A stretch of DNA of 64,000 nucleotides from Prosopocoilus inquinatus (GCA_036172665.1 CM069870.1:23844001-23908000), one strand, 5' to 3'; shown: positions 32,426-45,340, counted from the first letter of the stretch. Numbers and translations: made by a program. Notes: generated by a model not told the origin, from the letters alone.

Positions 32426-34260
32426 AACTATTTGTTTCTTATGTTTCGATTCATATTCTATTTTTTCGCACTTTGCTTCGTCCTTCTGCTCTCGTTTCTT
32501 TGAGTACCTTTCCAGTATCAATGATTCATCTATAAAAACTATCCAGGACATAAAATTCACTCGTAGTATGACTATGAAGACATGTGAATGTGAAGACGGA
32601 GAAATGAAGAAATAAGAAATTGCCGGATTGTACATAACAGTTCGTGCTGTTGTCGAAAACAGTCCGGTGGATTTCAACTGTAACATCTAACATGTAGTAA
32701 CAATAGCCGCTTTCCAATTGCCGAAATGAGCTACTCGGAGCTCCTCCGAACTGATCCAAAATGTTCCAATTGCAAGGTGCGGAACGCACTTGAACTGATC
32801 CTTTTTACTTTTACGCATGTATCACGCTTATATGACTTATGCAGCGTTCCCATTAAAATCTCAGAAGTGCAGTTTGGATCAGATCAGTTCAGATCATCTC
32901 AAGTGCTTGAAATTCGTAACTGGAAAGAAGCTAATATCATTGTGGTGAAGGTAAACAATGAACGTTGTTTGAGTCATGATCGAAAATGATTCTTTTAATA
33001 GAAAAACATCTTCACCGCTTAAGAGTTATTTATAATTTCCGTGTCATACGTTTAATTATACGTATTGATTAGAATCGATCACCCTGCGCCAGTCTGCGCA
33101 AAATAAGACGTCCTTGACCCTACCACCTGTCCGGCCTTCTGAGATCATCCTAAAAGAAAGAGAAACCTGGCGGATCTGTGGCACCAACGGTAATTGGCGA
33201 GCTGAGTGTTCAACTGTTTTACGTCCTAATTAAATCTTGGCAACATCTCTTGTTCCTTGCTCGCTTTCGCAGTTTCATCGGGAACATCGCTCCGTCCCGT
33301 TCTACGACTCCCAAGAAACGCAAGCTGAAAAGTAACTTGGTTCATTAAATGATCATGATCAGCGTCTTTTATTTATGCTTCCTTAATAAGTAGAGCGCAA
33401 TGGACAGGATTCGAATTAGAATTTCCAATAAATTCCTTCTACGGTGGTGATCCTGACCGAACTGATCCTGAAACTCACTCGTTTCTTTAATGACGTTAAT
33501 TTTACAGTGTGTAAATTTATTCGGTATAAAATCGTTAATTTTATTTGGAACGAGCACGTGTGTGTATGTAAAAATCTTCCTTCAAAGAGAGGCCAGTAAC
33601 TATCTACATATGTACATCTACCTGTTGAGAAATGGTTCTGTTCTCTTCGCTTCCTGGCAATTAACTCCTCGTTTGGATATTCTTATGATAATCTCTTCTC
33701 GCTCGGCTTTTAATAATAAAATACCTTCCTGCTCGTTTTAAATTCTAATAATCACAATTGATTCAACGGTTCGTACTTTTCTTTTAATTGCAAATTGAAA
33801 AGAAGGAAAAAAAAACCTTGTAAGAGCGAGATTAGGAAACACTTAAGTACCCACCAATGGAATTCTGAAAGACTTATTCGCCTGCTGAAAGTATCAAACT
33901 CGCGAAACGACGACGCTTCAGTTTTATCGCGTGCGCAAACGTTTCTTCCGAATTTGCATTTAATTAAAACGCTCGTTAAATTCAACGGTTGTTAAAATTC
34001 AATTTTGGATTTCCATTAAAAATAAACAAACAAATAAAGAAAAAATAATGAGAATCGATTAATTTTTTTAATTGGCCGGGATTCTCATTACTTCGCTCGC
34101 GAATAATTTCAGAAGAACCGGCGATTCACTAACTTGAACAAAATACAGTTTCATTTTGATTTATTGGAATCGTTGTGAAATTTGTTTGAGGCGTTCGTAT
34201 TTCAAAAAATCGCACGAGGCAAGTTTAAATGGTTCGCGTAATTCTTAAACAATGTCTTAA
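32426..34260. other. Non-coding stretch with small inverted motifs
   Basis: Several overlapping frames of 60-110 codons on both strands at 32345-32990 reflect composition and the neighbouring palindrome. GAACTGATCC and GGATCAGATCAGTTC near 32745-32895 form an inverted pair, perhaps a MITE relic. A GC-richer patch at 33080-33330 is unrecognised. No gene is called. Confidence 0.35.
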
Positions 34261-34263
34261 AAC

Positions 34264-35815
34264 CTCTCGCGAGTCCTTCACTGCACTTTAATTACCACAT
34301 TCACTAGGCACTGCATTATTCTCACGTTTAAAAAATTCATTTTTTACTTTGGGTTTTACAAAAAAACTTAACGCGCGTATTTTTGGTTTAAATTGACAAA
34401 TTGGATTGGCAATTGCGGTCAGCGACGTCTGCTTAATTGCTATGTGGAAACTGTCTACATCAATTACAATAGTTTGCTTAGCTTGCAGATCAAAGTCCAT
34501 TTCTGTCTTTGGAAGAACGCAGGCAAAAGTAACGTTTCAAATGAGGGGAGTCCATGCTGACAAATAAAATTCAAGTTGTTGAACTTACTTGCAATGCTGC
34601 ACCAGCAGATCGTAATTTAAAACAATTAACGCTCAGGGGGGTGGGGTCGCTGATTTTCGGGGTTTCGGCGATTAAACATATTGTATTGTTAAATATTAAT
34701 TAATCAATTACTTTTTTTTTTTTAAAGTGATCGATCTGTTTCAAAAGTATACTGTCATGCTGGTGCAAATTCTTTAAATTTTCAGCAAGCGCGGACCGTA
34801 ACAAGACAGATTTCGAAATGTAGTGAAGCGTTACTGTTTTAATGGAACATTTCAAATGTGACAAGTGAGTAAGGAGGGTCGATAGGCTTATCTAAAATTT
34901 ATTATTAAAGTTGCGACGATGGAGTGAGCACGCTGTAATATATTTAAGGTGGTTCCGAACTGGAAAGATGGACCACCCAGACCTTACATACAATGCCATT
35001 CATAAAATTCATAACATACGGTCAGCAACATCGGATGAATTGCTTATTGCTGTGGAAACAGTCTACATGAATTACCGACGTTTGCCTTGCTTGCCTATAA
35101 AAGTCCTTTTCGGTCTTTGGAACCTAGAAAAAATTAACATTTTAAATGAGGGGATTCCAAGCTGACAAATGAAATTCAAGTTGTTGAACTTACTTGCAAT
35201 GCTGCACCAAGAGATCATATTTCATTCACAACAATTAACGCGCTCGCTCATTAATTATGTTTCAACGAGACGCTGACAGTTTTGATACCTCGACTTTTGG
35301 CCCCGTACTTTTAGAAAACGCACTTTGGCACATCCTGTACGGATAGTTCAAAAAAGAAAATTTGTAAATCAATTATTCATTATTGTTATTGAGGTTCAAA
35401 CAGTAATAATTCAACCTCTTGCGAGTTCTTCACTGCACTTTAATTACTACATTCACTAGGCTCGGCGTTATTGTTACGTTTGAAAAATTCGTTTTTTACT
35501 TTTAGTTTTACAAAAAAATTTAACGCGCGTATTTTTGGTTTAAACTGACAAAATTGTTCAGTTAGCATTTCGCAAATGCGGTTAGCGGCGCCTGCGTAAT
35601 TCATATATGGAAACTGTCTACATAAGTTACAGTCGTTTGCTTTGCTTGCAGATCAAAGTCCTTTTCGGCCTTTGGAAGAACGTAGGCAAAAGTAACGTTT
35701 CAAATGAGGGGAGTCCATGCTGACAAATAAAATTCAAGTTGTTGGACTTACTTGAAATGCTGCACCAGCGGATCGTATTACATTTAAAACTATTAACACG
35801 CAGGGGGGGGGGGCT
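34264..35815 (+). repeat. Repeat family A, copy 2 (first part)
   Basis: Short unit (about 34264-34645), long unit (about 34670-35420) with the small ORF at 34911-35165, and a second short unit (about 35430-35815). Order and orientation match copy 1. The long unit's CGACGATGGAGTGAGC carries a stop right after the ATG that is open in copy 1. A G-run (about 35803-35812) marks the end of the second short unit. Confidence 0.78.
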
Positions 35816-35924
35816 TCGCTGATTTGGGGGGTTTAAATGATTAACACTATTGTATTGTTAAATATTAATTAATCAATTACTTTTTTTTTTATAAAGTGAT
35901 CGATCTGTTTCAAAAGTATAATAT

Positions 35925-36255
35925 ATAAGGTTAAATTTAATTTGGGATACTACACTGTGCTTTGTCACCGAAATTGTTTATCGCCCATAATGGGTTAAAA
36001 TGTCCTAAATAAATCATTTCCGAGTGATTTATTTCTTTCATTCCTAAATAACGAATGAGCAATTTTTTTATTTTTTTTTGGAAAAACTGCTTTACTTTAA
36101 GAAGCACTATATCAAAATTTAATGGACGTCACACAAGTGAGTCTTTTTTGTTAATTTACAAGATCCTCCGCATGAAATCTAACCCAAACATTCAGCGCCC
36201 ACCCCCATGAATGTTCGCTGATTTGGAGAGTTTAGGTAATTTGCTGCATTTTATT
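35925..36255 (+). repeat. Segment shared by family A copies 2 and 3
   Basis: TTAATTTGGGATACTACACTG, TTATCGCC(C/G)ATAATGGG, CATTTCCGAGTGATTTATTTC and TTCAGCGCCCACCCCCATGA occur in the same order at about 50470-50780 with only scattered changes. Copy 1 lacks it. It joins directly to the next long unit in both places, so copies 2 and 3 are closer relatives. Confidence 0.8.
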
Positions 36256-36269
36256 TTCTCTATTATATT

Positions 36270-37690
36270 GGATTGTTAAATATTAATTAATCAATTACTT
36301 TTTTTATATAAAGTGATCGATCTGTTTCAAAAGTATACTGTCAGGCTGGTGCAAATTCTTTAAATTTTCAGCAAGTGCGAATCGTAACAAGACAGATTTC
36401 GAAATCTAGTGAAGCGTTACTGTCTTAATGGAACATTTCAAATGTGACAAGTGAGTAAGGAGTGTCGATGAGCTCATATAAAATTTATTATTAAAGTTGC
36501 GACGATGGAGTGAGCACGCTATAATATATTAAAGTGGTTCCGAACTGGAAAGATTGAACACCCAGACCTTACATACAATGCCATTCATAAAATTCGAAAC
36601 ATACGGTCAGCAACACCGGATGAATTGCTCTACATGAATTACCGACGTTTGCCTTGCTTGCCTATCAAAGTTCTTTTCGGTCTTTGGAACCTAGGCAAAA
36701 TTAACGTTTTAAATGAGGGGATTCCACGTTGACAATTGAAATTAAAGTTGTTGAATTTATTTGCAATGCTGCAACAGCAGACCATATTTCATTTACAACA
36801 ATTAACGTGCTCGCTCATTAATTATGTTTCAACGAGACGCTGACAGTTTTGATACCTCAACTTCTGGACCCGAACTTTTATAAAACGCACTTTGACCACA
36901 TCTTGTACGGATAGTTTAAGAAGGAACATTTCTAAATCATTTATTCATTATTGTTCTTGAGATTTAGTCAGAGTAATAATTTAGTATTAGAGATTCATTA
37001 TTAGAGAATGATTAGGTAAAAATGAGTACGTCACAATGAGTTAGTGAATTCGCGATTGCTGGCCTCGGATGAAGAGACAAAGTACATTAGGAGTATAACG
37101 TAAAACATTAATTATTTTTACGTTCAGTTTTGCCAAGCAAGCAAGTGACTCTACGACGAATAAAAATTATTAATTTCGGACAGTAACGATTAATTTGAAC
37201 CAATGCGCTACGTGAATTCACGAAAGTAATCTTAATTATGATTTTAATTATGTTTTAATTTCATTTCGTTTTATGCAAAGTTAGTGATTTAATAAACTGC
37301 CCGTAAAGGAACATAACGTTTTTTTTTTCTTCTCCACCGTTTAAACTTGCAATTCTTTTTTTTTCTCATTCGTAGCATTAATTACGCGGTTATAATTGCG
37401 TTCCTCTGATGACCGACGACGCGGAACTCCTCGTGATTTTACTGGAACCACTGTGCAGCCCCTATTTTTACCCTCCTATTAAAGAAAAAAAACTTAAGTA
37501 AGTCCGGCGTCGGCAAAATAATATTCTTTTAGAATCTGCAGCTCAAATACTTCTTCTCGATGTTGTGCCGACCAGCAAGTAATTCCAGAAACTTCTGTTA
37601 ACGGTTTCCGTGCATTTACTTACACAGTCTCAGATTGCATTCGCCTTATTAGTTTGAGGACTTGCATTGTCAGTTCGTTCAGTGAGTTTT
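36270..37690 (+). repeat. Repeat family A, copy 2 (second long unit)
   Basis: Nearly identical to 15715-17105 and 50805-52205. The small ORF has lost about 30 bp (GAATTGCTCTACATGAATT joins parts that are separated elsewhere), while the second ORF (from about 37409, beginning MTDDAELLV) is intact for 31 codons. The unit ends in DNA that matches copy 1 near 17100. Confidence 0.78.
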
Positions 37691-39030
37691 CACAGAGAGA
37701 AGGGCGATCAGAATAATAGCGGGACTTCGCTTTGCAGAGGAAAGCCTGCCTCTTGCTTTTGTGCGATTTGGTGTGCCCTGTCCGGCGGTGCCTTTTGTGT
37801 GTCAAGCAAAACAATATCGAATGCGTGACTCACGAATATTAGCATCGGCACGATGTACGAAATTAATCGAAAACATGTACGGCGCATGTATGAGTCGACG
37901 TGAATCGAATCAGGCTGGATCATCTTAAAAACGTTCTCTCCTTCAACTTTATTTTTAATCTCCTTGGTTTTTGAGAGTACCTATTCGAAAATGTTTCTTT
38001 TTCCTCTTTGCTTTCGTGTGAAACACCCTGTATTCTAAAATAGATTGTAAATTTGGATATTTTCCTTTTTTCCTCTTGCCTCCTTCTCCACCCCCGAAAT
38101 ACTTCTTTTGCATGTCTTTCCCCATCCATTCTGATAACATGGCAAAACCATACCGGAGTGTTACGGTTTCAAAAAACGTATTCATAGTCAGCCTGTATCT
38201 GGCGAATTTCGTGTTGCATTTATATTTAATAATGCAATAATCGTACGGCGACGTTGGTCGTCTAGAATTGTGTTTTCTTCGCCTTCATTTATTACGCTGG
38301 AAATAACTTTACATATTAATTGTCGTCGTAGTGCAGACGTGCATTTTACAGCGGTAATCACTTCCCACGGTTTCGATCTATTTCGTTTTGTGATTCGTAG
38401 GCAGTTTCCTTAAACATCTCATGGACACTCCTGCAATAAATCTTAACGAGTTCGCTATTTAGAGTTGCTTTTATTATAAACATTTCGTCGCGCCGGTTTC
38501 GTGTTTATTTTGCAATCGTCAACAAATGTAATATAAAGAAACGTACTGACTTATTTATGAATCAATGTTAAACGCGCATTAGTTAAGATAATACGTAGGT
38601 CAGTTAGAAAAGCCCATGCTCGCGCAGTATTTTGAGAGATAATTTAGAAATTTGTTATGTTCATGTTCAGCAATTCTGTTGCTGTATTAGTAATAATCAG
38701 GGAAAAGAATCCGGGCCACTTGTTCCCCGAACAGTACGAAAATTTGGTACTCAGACTGTAATAGCCCCGCCCACAATAATCTCTGCCAAATAAGAACGCT
38801 TGCATTGCATTCTTTCCCCTCCCAATCAATAACAATTTGATGCATCGGAGCTGCGGAAATGTGGTAAGAGTAAATAGTACATCTGACATAAAAAGCATTC
38901 AACACTAAATGGCCTGAATTCTTTTCCCTGGTAATAATACATGGATACAGTTTTCTAAACCATTTGGTTTGAGTTTCAGCATCTGTACATCTGTACTTAG
39001 TGTAGCTTGTTTTATTATTTGTAGGCCATC
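37691..39030. other. Non-coding stretch; one 123-codon minus frame
   Basis: The frame 39058-38687 on the minus strand is the longest in this area. It starts inside the end of the solo LTR at 39037 and contains a few aromatic residues and cysteines but no motif that I know. The AACACCCTGTATTCTAAAATAG word near 38020 is probably a MITE end. No gene is called. Confidence 0.3.
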
Positions 39031-39036
39031 TAATAT

Positions 39037-39409
39037 TGTTACGAATTTGGGGGTTCACAGATTATGATCGTGAAATTTCAGAACAGTAGATCCCTGTAAT
39101 CTCGAACGTACTGGAATCATCGTGAAGCAACGACAAATTTTGATAACGTTGAGTGAAAATTTTTGTTCTCGCGGAAACGGTAGCGTCGTACAGTGATCAT
39201 AAGAAAATTGAGGATTCACCAAGAACATCAAGAGTGCGAAACTTTATACAATTTTTTGACTTCTTTTCGAATTTTGAAGTCTTAGTTTTCAAACAGGTTA
39301 TATACCAAGTGATCAATGGAATTCATAATTAGAAGAGACTGTGATTGGTGCTATTTTATGCTGTGTGATTGGATACAATGAGAAATAAATAATAGGTTGA
39401 CAGTTGTCA
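39037..39409 (-). mobile_element. Probable solo LTR (Gypsy-like), minus orientation
   Basis: The plus-strand text starts TGTTACGAATTTGGGGGTTC after ATAT and ends about GACAGTTGTCA. Read on the minus strand it starts TGACAACTGTC, has CCAATCA twice, a TATATAA box (plus 39298-39304) and ends GAACCCCCAAATTCGTAACA. The last ~54 bp match the end of the LTR at 54914-55245. The remainder is different, so they belong to related subfamilies. No internal coding region adjoins, so it is solo. The 5' end is less certain because the ATAT duplication is not perfect there. Confidence 0.55.
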
Positions 39410-39789
39410 TATTTGAGGTTATGCTCGTGCTTTATATAATCTTTAGTTTGTTATTTTATTTTGTATGGATGCTGGTTTAAACCCTTTTTTAGAATATTAG
39501 CGGGGGTTCCACAAGAGAAATATGTTTATTATCAAACATTAAAAAAAATAAATGTCACAATTTTGACACTTAAAATTTTTAATTTCAAACTGTAAGCTTG
39601 TGTTGCCAACTTTCTGGAAAATATCACAGCCTGCTCTAATTATAAATTTCGTTGATCGTATGGTATTTGATAATAGAAACGTCTGTCATGTTGACAGATC
39701 ATCAAAAGTCTCCAGTGCCGGCGGAATGCGGTAAGCAAGGCATGAGGGCGCCAATGCAAGAGAGACGCCAAAATATTCGATTAGAAAAC
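39410..39789. other. Non-coding stretch
   Basis: Nothing recognisable apart from the GTCATGTTGACAGATCATC patch near 39685, which has no partner. Confidence 0.4.
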
Positions 39790-41340
39790 GATTAAAAGGC
39801 AGCTCGAACAATCTCAAGGTCAACCAAATCTGATCCAACAGCTGAGTTCAACTCTATTTAGCCCAAGCAAAAATTAAAATTAAAAACAGTAAAAAAGTAG
39901 TAGACAAAAAAAAATTAAAAAAAAGTTTCTACGTTCATCCAATCTAACTGAACTCAACCTACTTAACTTCATTCAAGTAAAAATTTAAGAAAACGAAAAT
40001 TAAAAAATTAAATAGATAAAACAGCAACATCTTACGATCGCTTTTTGACCTGACATTGTAACAAAATTAAAAAAAAAATTGTATTAAAAAATGTTAAAAA
40101 CAAGTTCAACAAATCTAAAGGTCAACCCAACCCAATTGAACTCTACCAAACTGTATTCAATCGAAGCAAAAAATTCTATCACCCTACGATCGCTTTTTGA
40201 CTTGAAATAGCAACAAAATATAAAAAGAAATTAAAGTAAAAAATGTTAAAATCAAGCTCAACAAATTTCAAGGTCAACGCAACCCAACTGAACTCTACCT
40301 AATTGTATTCAATTGAAGCAAAAAATTCTATCATCCTACGATCGCTTTTTGACCTGACATTACACAAAATAAAAAAAAAATAAATTAAAAAATGTTGAAA
40401 TCAAGCTCAACAAATCTCAAGGTCGACCCAATCCAACTAAATTCTATGTAACTGTATTCAATTGAAGCAAAAAAATGTATCATCCTACGATCGCTTTTTG
40501 ACCTGACATTACAACAAAATTTAAAAAAAAGTTAAATTAAAAAATGTTAAAATCAAGCTCAACAAATCTCAAGGTCAAACCAACCCAATTGAACTCCACC
40601 TAACTGTATTCAATTGAAAAAACGATTAAAAATAATCAATGTCAAGGTTAACCAAACGAGCCCGAATAATAAAAAAATAGAAATAATTAAATCTAAACTA
40701 TCTAAGTACGCTCAACCTAATTCCACTCAACTCAATTTAAAAATGTAAAACAATATTTAAAAAATGAAAAGTAAAAAAAAAAATGTTAAAATTTATACAC
40801 GGACTAAAACGAATCTCAACAAATGTCAAGGTCTATTGAACTCACTTATATCATATTGCACTCCATTCTACAAAAGCATTTTTTTAAATACTTAAAAAAA
40901 TTTTAAAGTAAAACAATGTTAAACAAATTTCTAGATTAATTACAATTAATCTCAACAAATCTCAGTGTCAACTGAACTAACGGATTATATCATATTCCTT
41001 CCATTCTATACAAGTTATTTTTTTTTTAATTTAAAGATTAAATAAATGAAAAGTAAGAAAAAACGTTGGAATTTAAAAAAAATTAACTTAAGCTCAACCA
41101 ATTTCAATATCAATGCAATCCAGTTGACGTCAACCTAACATCTAATACAAGTAAAAGATTAAAAATTCAAGTTCAACTAACATCAAGGTCAATCTAATTC
41201 AACTGATCCCAACATTAATAACATTAATATCTACAAATATTATAATATATAAATTGCAAAAAAGATGTTTAAAATTAAAAATCCATTAACAAATCAACCA
41301 ATCTCAAACATCAACTTAACTCATCCTAGTTCTATTCAAC
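39790..41340 (+). repeat. ~150-bp satellite, block 2, sharing a word with the hammerhead repeat
   Basis: CCTACGATCGCTTTTTGACC-type words recur at about 40035, 40186, 40338 and 40487, spacing 149-152 bp. Each is followed by TGACATTACA and an A-rich tract, and preceded by CTCAACAAATCTCAAGGTCAA, a CCCAACTGAACTC word and TGTATTCAATTGAAGCAAA. The flanks are more decayed units without the ATCGC word. The word ATCGCTTTTTGACCT(A/G)ACATT is exactly the end region of the 317-bp hammerhead unit, so the two repeats are related by descent or recombination. Confidence 0.75.
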
Positions 41341-41620
41341 CCAAGATGAAATTGAAAAAATAAAACAAAACTAAAATATAAAAAAAATCTGTAATCTTAA
41401 TTTTTCCATATTATAAAATTAACACTCATTGTAGAGAAAAATAATTGAAACGGTTACCACGGGCGGTTTATTGCCTATTGAGTGACAACGATTGCCATGG
41501 TTGACAACAAACTGGTTCAGAGTTAAACAAAAATTTATCAAAATTAACTTTTTAACATAAATTCTGGACAAATAAAGGACATATTCAAATTAAAACAAAA
41601 AACTGGCAATTATGCTTATA
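41341..41620. other. Short non-coding spacer
   Basis: AT-rich DNA between the satellite and the foldback element; no feature seen. Confidence 0.4.
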
Positions 41621-41959
41621 CAGAGTGGCCGCGGTCTTTTCTATCGTCTAAAGTATACAAGATAGAAAAGAAATTCAAACGAGATGTGGTGTAACTCAGC
41701 CAGCTCTATTTTCTAAAATTATTTTTGGCCATACAAAAGGATCGGTAGAAAACGCTAAAAAACGCAAATATTGTAAACATATAAAATAGCGACATCTTAC
41801 TATCGCTTTTTGACCTAACATTGCAGTAGGATAGACAAATTGAAGCGGGATTTGCTCCTAATGAGTCCCCCATGCAAGGCGGCCATGCTTGCTGTCAAAG
41901 CATAATGAAAGATTTTAGAAAAATTTTGTGCAAATCGTTTTTGATTGCAGTGAGAACCT

Positions 41960-42014
41960 CGAGCAGCCTCTGGACAGCTGTTTCAGCCCTGCTTGGGGCT
42001 TCTTCAGCAGAAAC
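41960..42014 (-). ncRNA. Hammerhead ribozyme, truncated at stem I
   Basis: Minus-strand core, stem II, stem III and inner stem I are present, but the outer stem I strand (CGAGC before the core) is missing because the repeat reverses orientation at about 42015. Without the stem I loop contact, activity should be weak. Confidence 0.65.
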
Positions 42015-42174
42015 GGGGACTCATTAGGAGCAAATTCCGCTTCAATTTGTCTATCCTACTGCAATGTTAGATCAAAAAGCGATAGTAAGATGTCGCTATT
42101 TTATATGTTCATCATTCTTACATCGCATTTGCGAATAAATTGGGCAAGTCGTTTTTGGTCTGCAGTGGGAATGT

Positions 42175-42237
42175 CGAGCTACGTTTCTGCTGAAGAAGCC
42201 CCAAGCAGGGCTGAAACAGCTGTCCAGAGGCTGCTCG
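42175..42237 (+). ncRNA. Type I hammerhead ribozyme, copy 5
   Basis: Identical fold to 29165-29227, with the G-U variant of the inner stem I. Cleavage is expected after C42224. Confidence 0.85.
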
Positions 42238-42882
42238 AGGTTCTCACTGCAATCAAAAATGATTTGCACAAAATTTTTCGCAAATATTGTAATTAAAAAA
42301 AAATTAGTAATTGCAGTTTCGCGATTTATTCAGTTTGGACAAAAATATTTGGCGTTTTATGATAGCTCATTAAGGCAGTGTTTCACAAGAGTTTAGACAT
42401 ACAGGGTGTTCCAATTGAAAATTTTGAGAAAAATTTACTTTCTCAAAACTCAACACCTTGTTGACATAATAACTAAGAGATTGAAGCTGTTGTGAAATTT
42501 TTGTAGATGAGATATTTTATTGTCTACCTACAAAAATTCATGGCGAAATGTAAATAAATAATCAAACTATAAGAGCTCAAAGCAGAGCAATTTTTTATAC
42601 ACTATCATTAATGTCTTAAAAACTCTTAAATAAAACTTCCGACATTTTTGGTTATTACCTACTCGTTATGCGTACTTTCGAAATATGTAAAAATATACTG
42701 GGTGTGCCATTTAAGAAAATATAACTTAGGTATGGTTTTCAGTTACTGAACAGCCTGTATAGCCAGAAATAATTTTAGAAAATAGAGCCGACTGAGTTAC
42801 ATCTCTGCTCGTTTGAATTTCTTTTCTATCTTGTATACTTTAGGCGGTAGAGAAGACCGCGGCACTCGGTGGACAGCCTGTA

Positions 42883-45338
42883 TATGCAGTTAGCTTATAA
42901 AAGATGCGCACTATTTTTTTTTTTTTTTTGGAGACAACTGCTGTATAAATTCACGTGTAGTTGTTTTTGTTTTTTTTTTTTTGAAAAGGGTGCCAGTTAC
43001 TCTTTTGCATAGTGCGACGACTCCCCTTCTTCCGGCCTTGAGCCTTGATAGTCACACTGGCACGAACGAATTAAAAGAGAAAATTAACTGCTTCGTATTT
43101 TTTTTTTTTTTGGAAATTGACTGCGCTTGCATATACCTTGATTTAAGCAGGTTTGTTGGGAGGTATCTCGTACCAACACAACAGAAATTAAAGTGATCAT
43201 TCGCTTGTTGATTTTACGTTGTCTGTAAGCGTCTGTGTTTCATGAGCAGACCAACAAGTCTAACGAGCAATTTTAATACTGAAAGTGTTATAAGGGAGCG
43301 GTCATTAGCACGGCTTTAATAAAATATTCATTTTTTTAAGTTGTACTAACAATAAGTGCATGTTTTATTCAAGTTAAAGAGATGTTTGCTTGCTGCATGG
43401 TAAGAGTTGGTTACTTTTATTCCGAGGAATGTAAATCATACAACAAATGAAACCACCGCTTTCTTTTTTGTTTTTTGTAAGTTTTGAAAATAATTTGTGC
43501 TTCTCTGTTTTGCTTTTTTTCTTTTCGTTTTATTTTTTTCTCTCTTAAGAACCAAACCGCCTGCATAATAAAACATGTTTATTTTTTCAGCGTTGGCTAC
43601 TATAACTAGCGAGAGTGACATGTGGCACGTAGCCCCCAACATTAACAGCATCCTGTAGAGAGTAAACAGTGTAACTCAATATGTTATCTTAACCCTCATG
43701 TTATTTGCACCCACATGTGGATTGTGTAGCAATTATACTTCCTGCCGCCGCCTTTGATCTCGAACGTTCGTACGTTAATAACGGTGGTTCTTGCATTGGC
43801 AATTAAACTTTTAAGCGCTCATTTAGTTCGAACTACCCTCATGTAATTTACGATGCCCGAACCTATTCTCTCACGATCGTTTCTTTTACTTGTATATACA
43901 TATTATTATTTTGTTTTGTGATGATGGGGTTATTTTTATTCGTTACGAAAGCAGGATGTCTTGTTTCTTTGTGGTGGTTACATAATTAAAGTCTCGGCTT
44001 ATAACCGCTTAAACACGTCGGCTAATTATACACACTCAACACCCACGCGTTTGTGTTTTGCGAAATTAAGTGCCAGATAATGTATTATATAATATATAAT
44101 CCGATGAAAAAAGAAAGTATGTGTATATTATGATCCTCAACTTAAGTGATACTTCTACATGTAAACCACACCCTTAAGAGTATTTAGTGTAAAGACTACG
44201 ATATTGTCATATGATGTAGGTATCATTTAAGTTGAACATTGTAGTACATCCTGCAACTTTTTGGATATGAAGAAAGCAGACTTCCTTTTAGCTTTAGCTA
44301 TAAATAATTTTTTTATCTAACGACACATCAATACATCATCCAAGAAGGCTACTAGTACTTAACTACCGTAAGAGCGTAAGAAAAATAATATTTGCCTAAA
44401 TACATGTGTAAATAATAACTTTGTCCTTGTGGCGAGCTTAGTTTGAGTTCACGTAAATGCACACGTCGAAAATGTATTTAACTAATGGTTTAAATGTGCC
44501 TACTGTCGTTAAATATTAACATAAACCGACGACATCGATCGGCTGGCCTGGGCAGCAAGCAGCATTAGTAGTTCGAAATACAAGTCAAAAGATTAAAGAA
44601 AGAGAAATAATTTGCCGCCGCCTAATGTGTCGTGGGGACCGTGTCGAAAACGGCCGCAAGAGGAAAACAGCATACATTATACTACACGAAACGAAATTAA
44701 AAAAAGAAAAAAAAAAAAAGAAAATGGTTCTAACCGTCGTCGTCGTGTGCATGCAGCGCACGGCCGACAGCGAAAATGAACCCGAGACCAACGACCTTTA
44801 AGAGCTTTGTTGTTATAAATATTATTATTACAAAAACAATTATACGAAGTCCGGCTTAATGAGCGTATTTTCTACGTGTAATTACGGATAACCATTCTTA
44901 CGGAACAAGGCAGAAGCAACTATAATTTTCAAATATATTTATAGTGAGCAGCTAATCTTATGATTTTCAGTGAATATTAATTTCCCTAATGATTATTATG
45001 AGGCGAGAAGAACAATAGATGTAAACACAATATAAACTTACCGTATCACCTTACATATAAACGTGTCGTAAACCTCCCCAGGAAGGTTTCCAACAGCAAC
45101 CCAAAATGCGAATACAACGAGTAAACATGAAAACCATCGCGTGACATCGGCAAGGACCAACGAGTATCAATCTGATGCAAGGAAACCCCAATGGCGTCAT
45201 AGTACAAGGTTGAGACCAATTGAAACTAACCATCGAAATATTAGCTCGCAAAAACCTGTAGTTCACATAAACTATTATAATTCGATAAAAAACAAACGGC
45301 GACGGAAGTTCTACAATTCTCCAAAACGGCGTGAGGTA
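42883..45338. other. Non-coding stretch with poly-T runs
   Basis: Long T-runs near 42915-42930, 42970-42983 and 43100-43112, an A-rich run near 44698-44722, and AT repeats near 44083-44100. No gene and no paired element ends recognised. Confidence 0.4.
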
Positions 45339-45340
45339 TA

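Larger units (their letters stand above)
41763..42292. mobile_element. Second hammerhead (retrozyme-like) insertion, 14-bp TSD
   Basis: CGCAAATATTGTAA is present at 41763-41776 and 42279-42292, delimiting 502 bp. The left part is the 317-bp unit in minus orientation (41777-42014), which then switches at about 42015 to plus orientation (42015-42278). The outer ends are the same sequence points as in the 28.2-kb insertion (ACATATAAAATAGCG at one end; GATTTGCACAAAA at the other), but exchanged left to right. The one-unit-plus composition in opposite orientations parallels the first insertion. Confidence 0.85.
41621..42882. mobile_element. Foldback TIR element B, internally deleted, carrying a hammerhead insertion
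   Basis: The ends TACAGAGTGGCCGCGGTC and GACAGCCTGTA are inverted (GCCGCGGTC / GACCGCGGC), and TA lies on each side. The right arm (about 42319-42882) matches the right arm of the copy at 52696-54413, including AGTTTGGACAAAAA, TTTAGACATACAGGG and TTGAATTTCTTTTCTATCTTG. The left arm is only about 110 bp long and then jumps to the sequence beside the loop (AGGATCGGT, AAAAACG(C/T)AAATATTG), so this copy has lost most of its left arm. The hammerhead insertion at 41777-42278 lies in the loop part. Confidence 0.75.

Noticed and set aside
31747..32686. Several frames of 69-113 codons around the long palindrome
   Set aside because: They mirror each other across the palindrome, are low in complexity and have no recognisable motif.
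38687..39058. 123-codon minus-strand frame
   Set aside because: It starts inside an LTR end, overlaps a competing frame, and shows no family signature; length is within chance for this much DNA.
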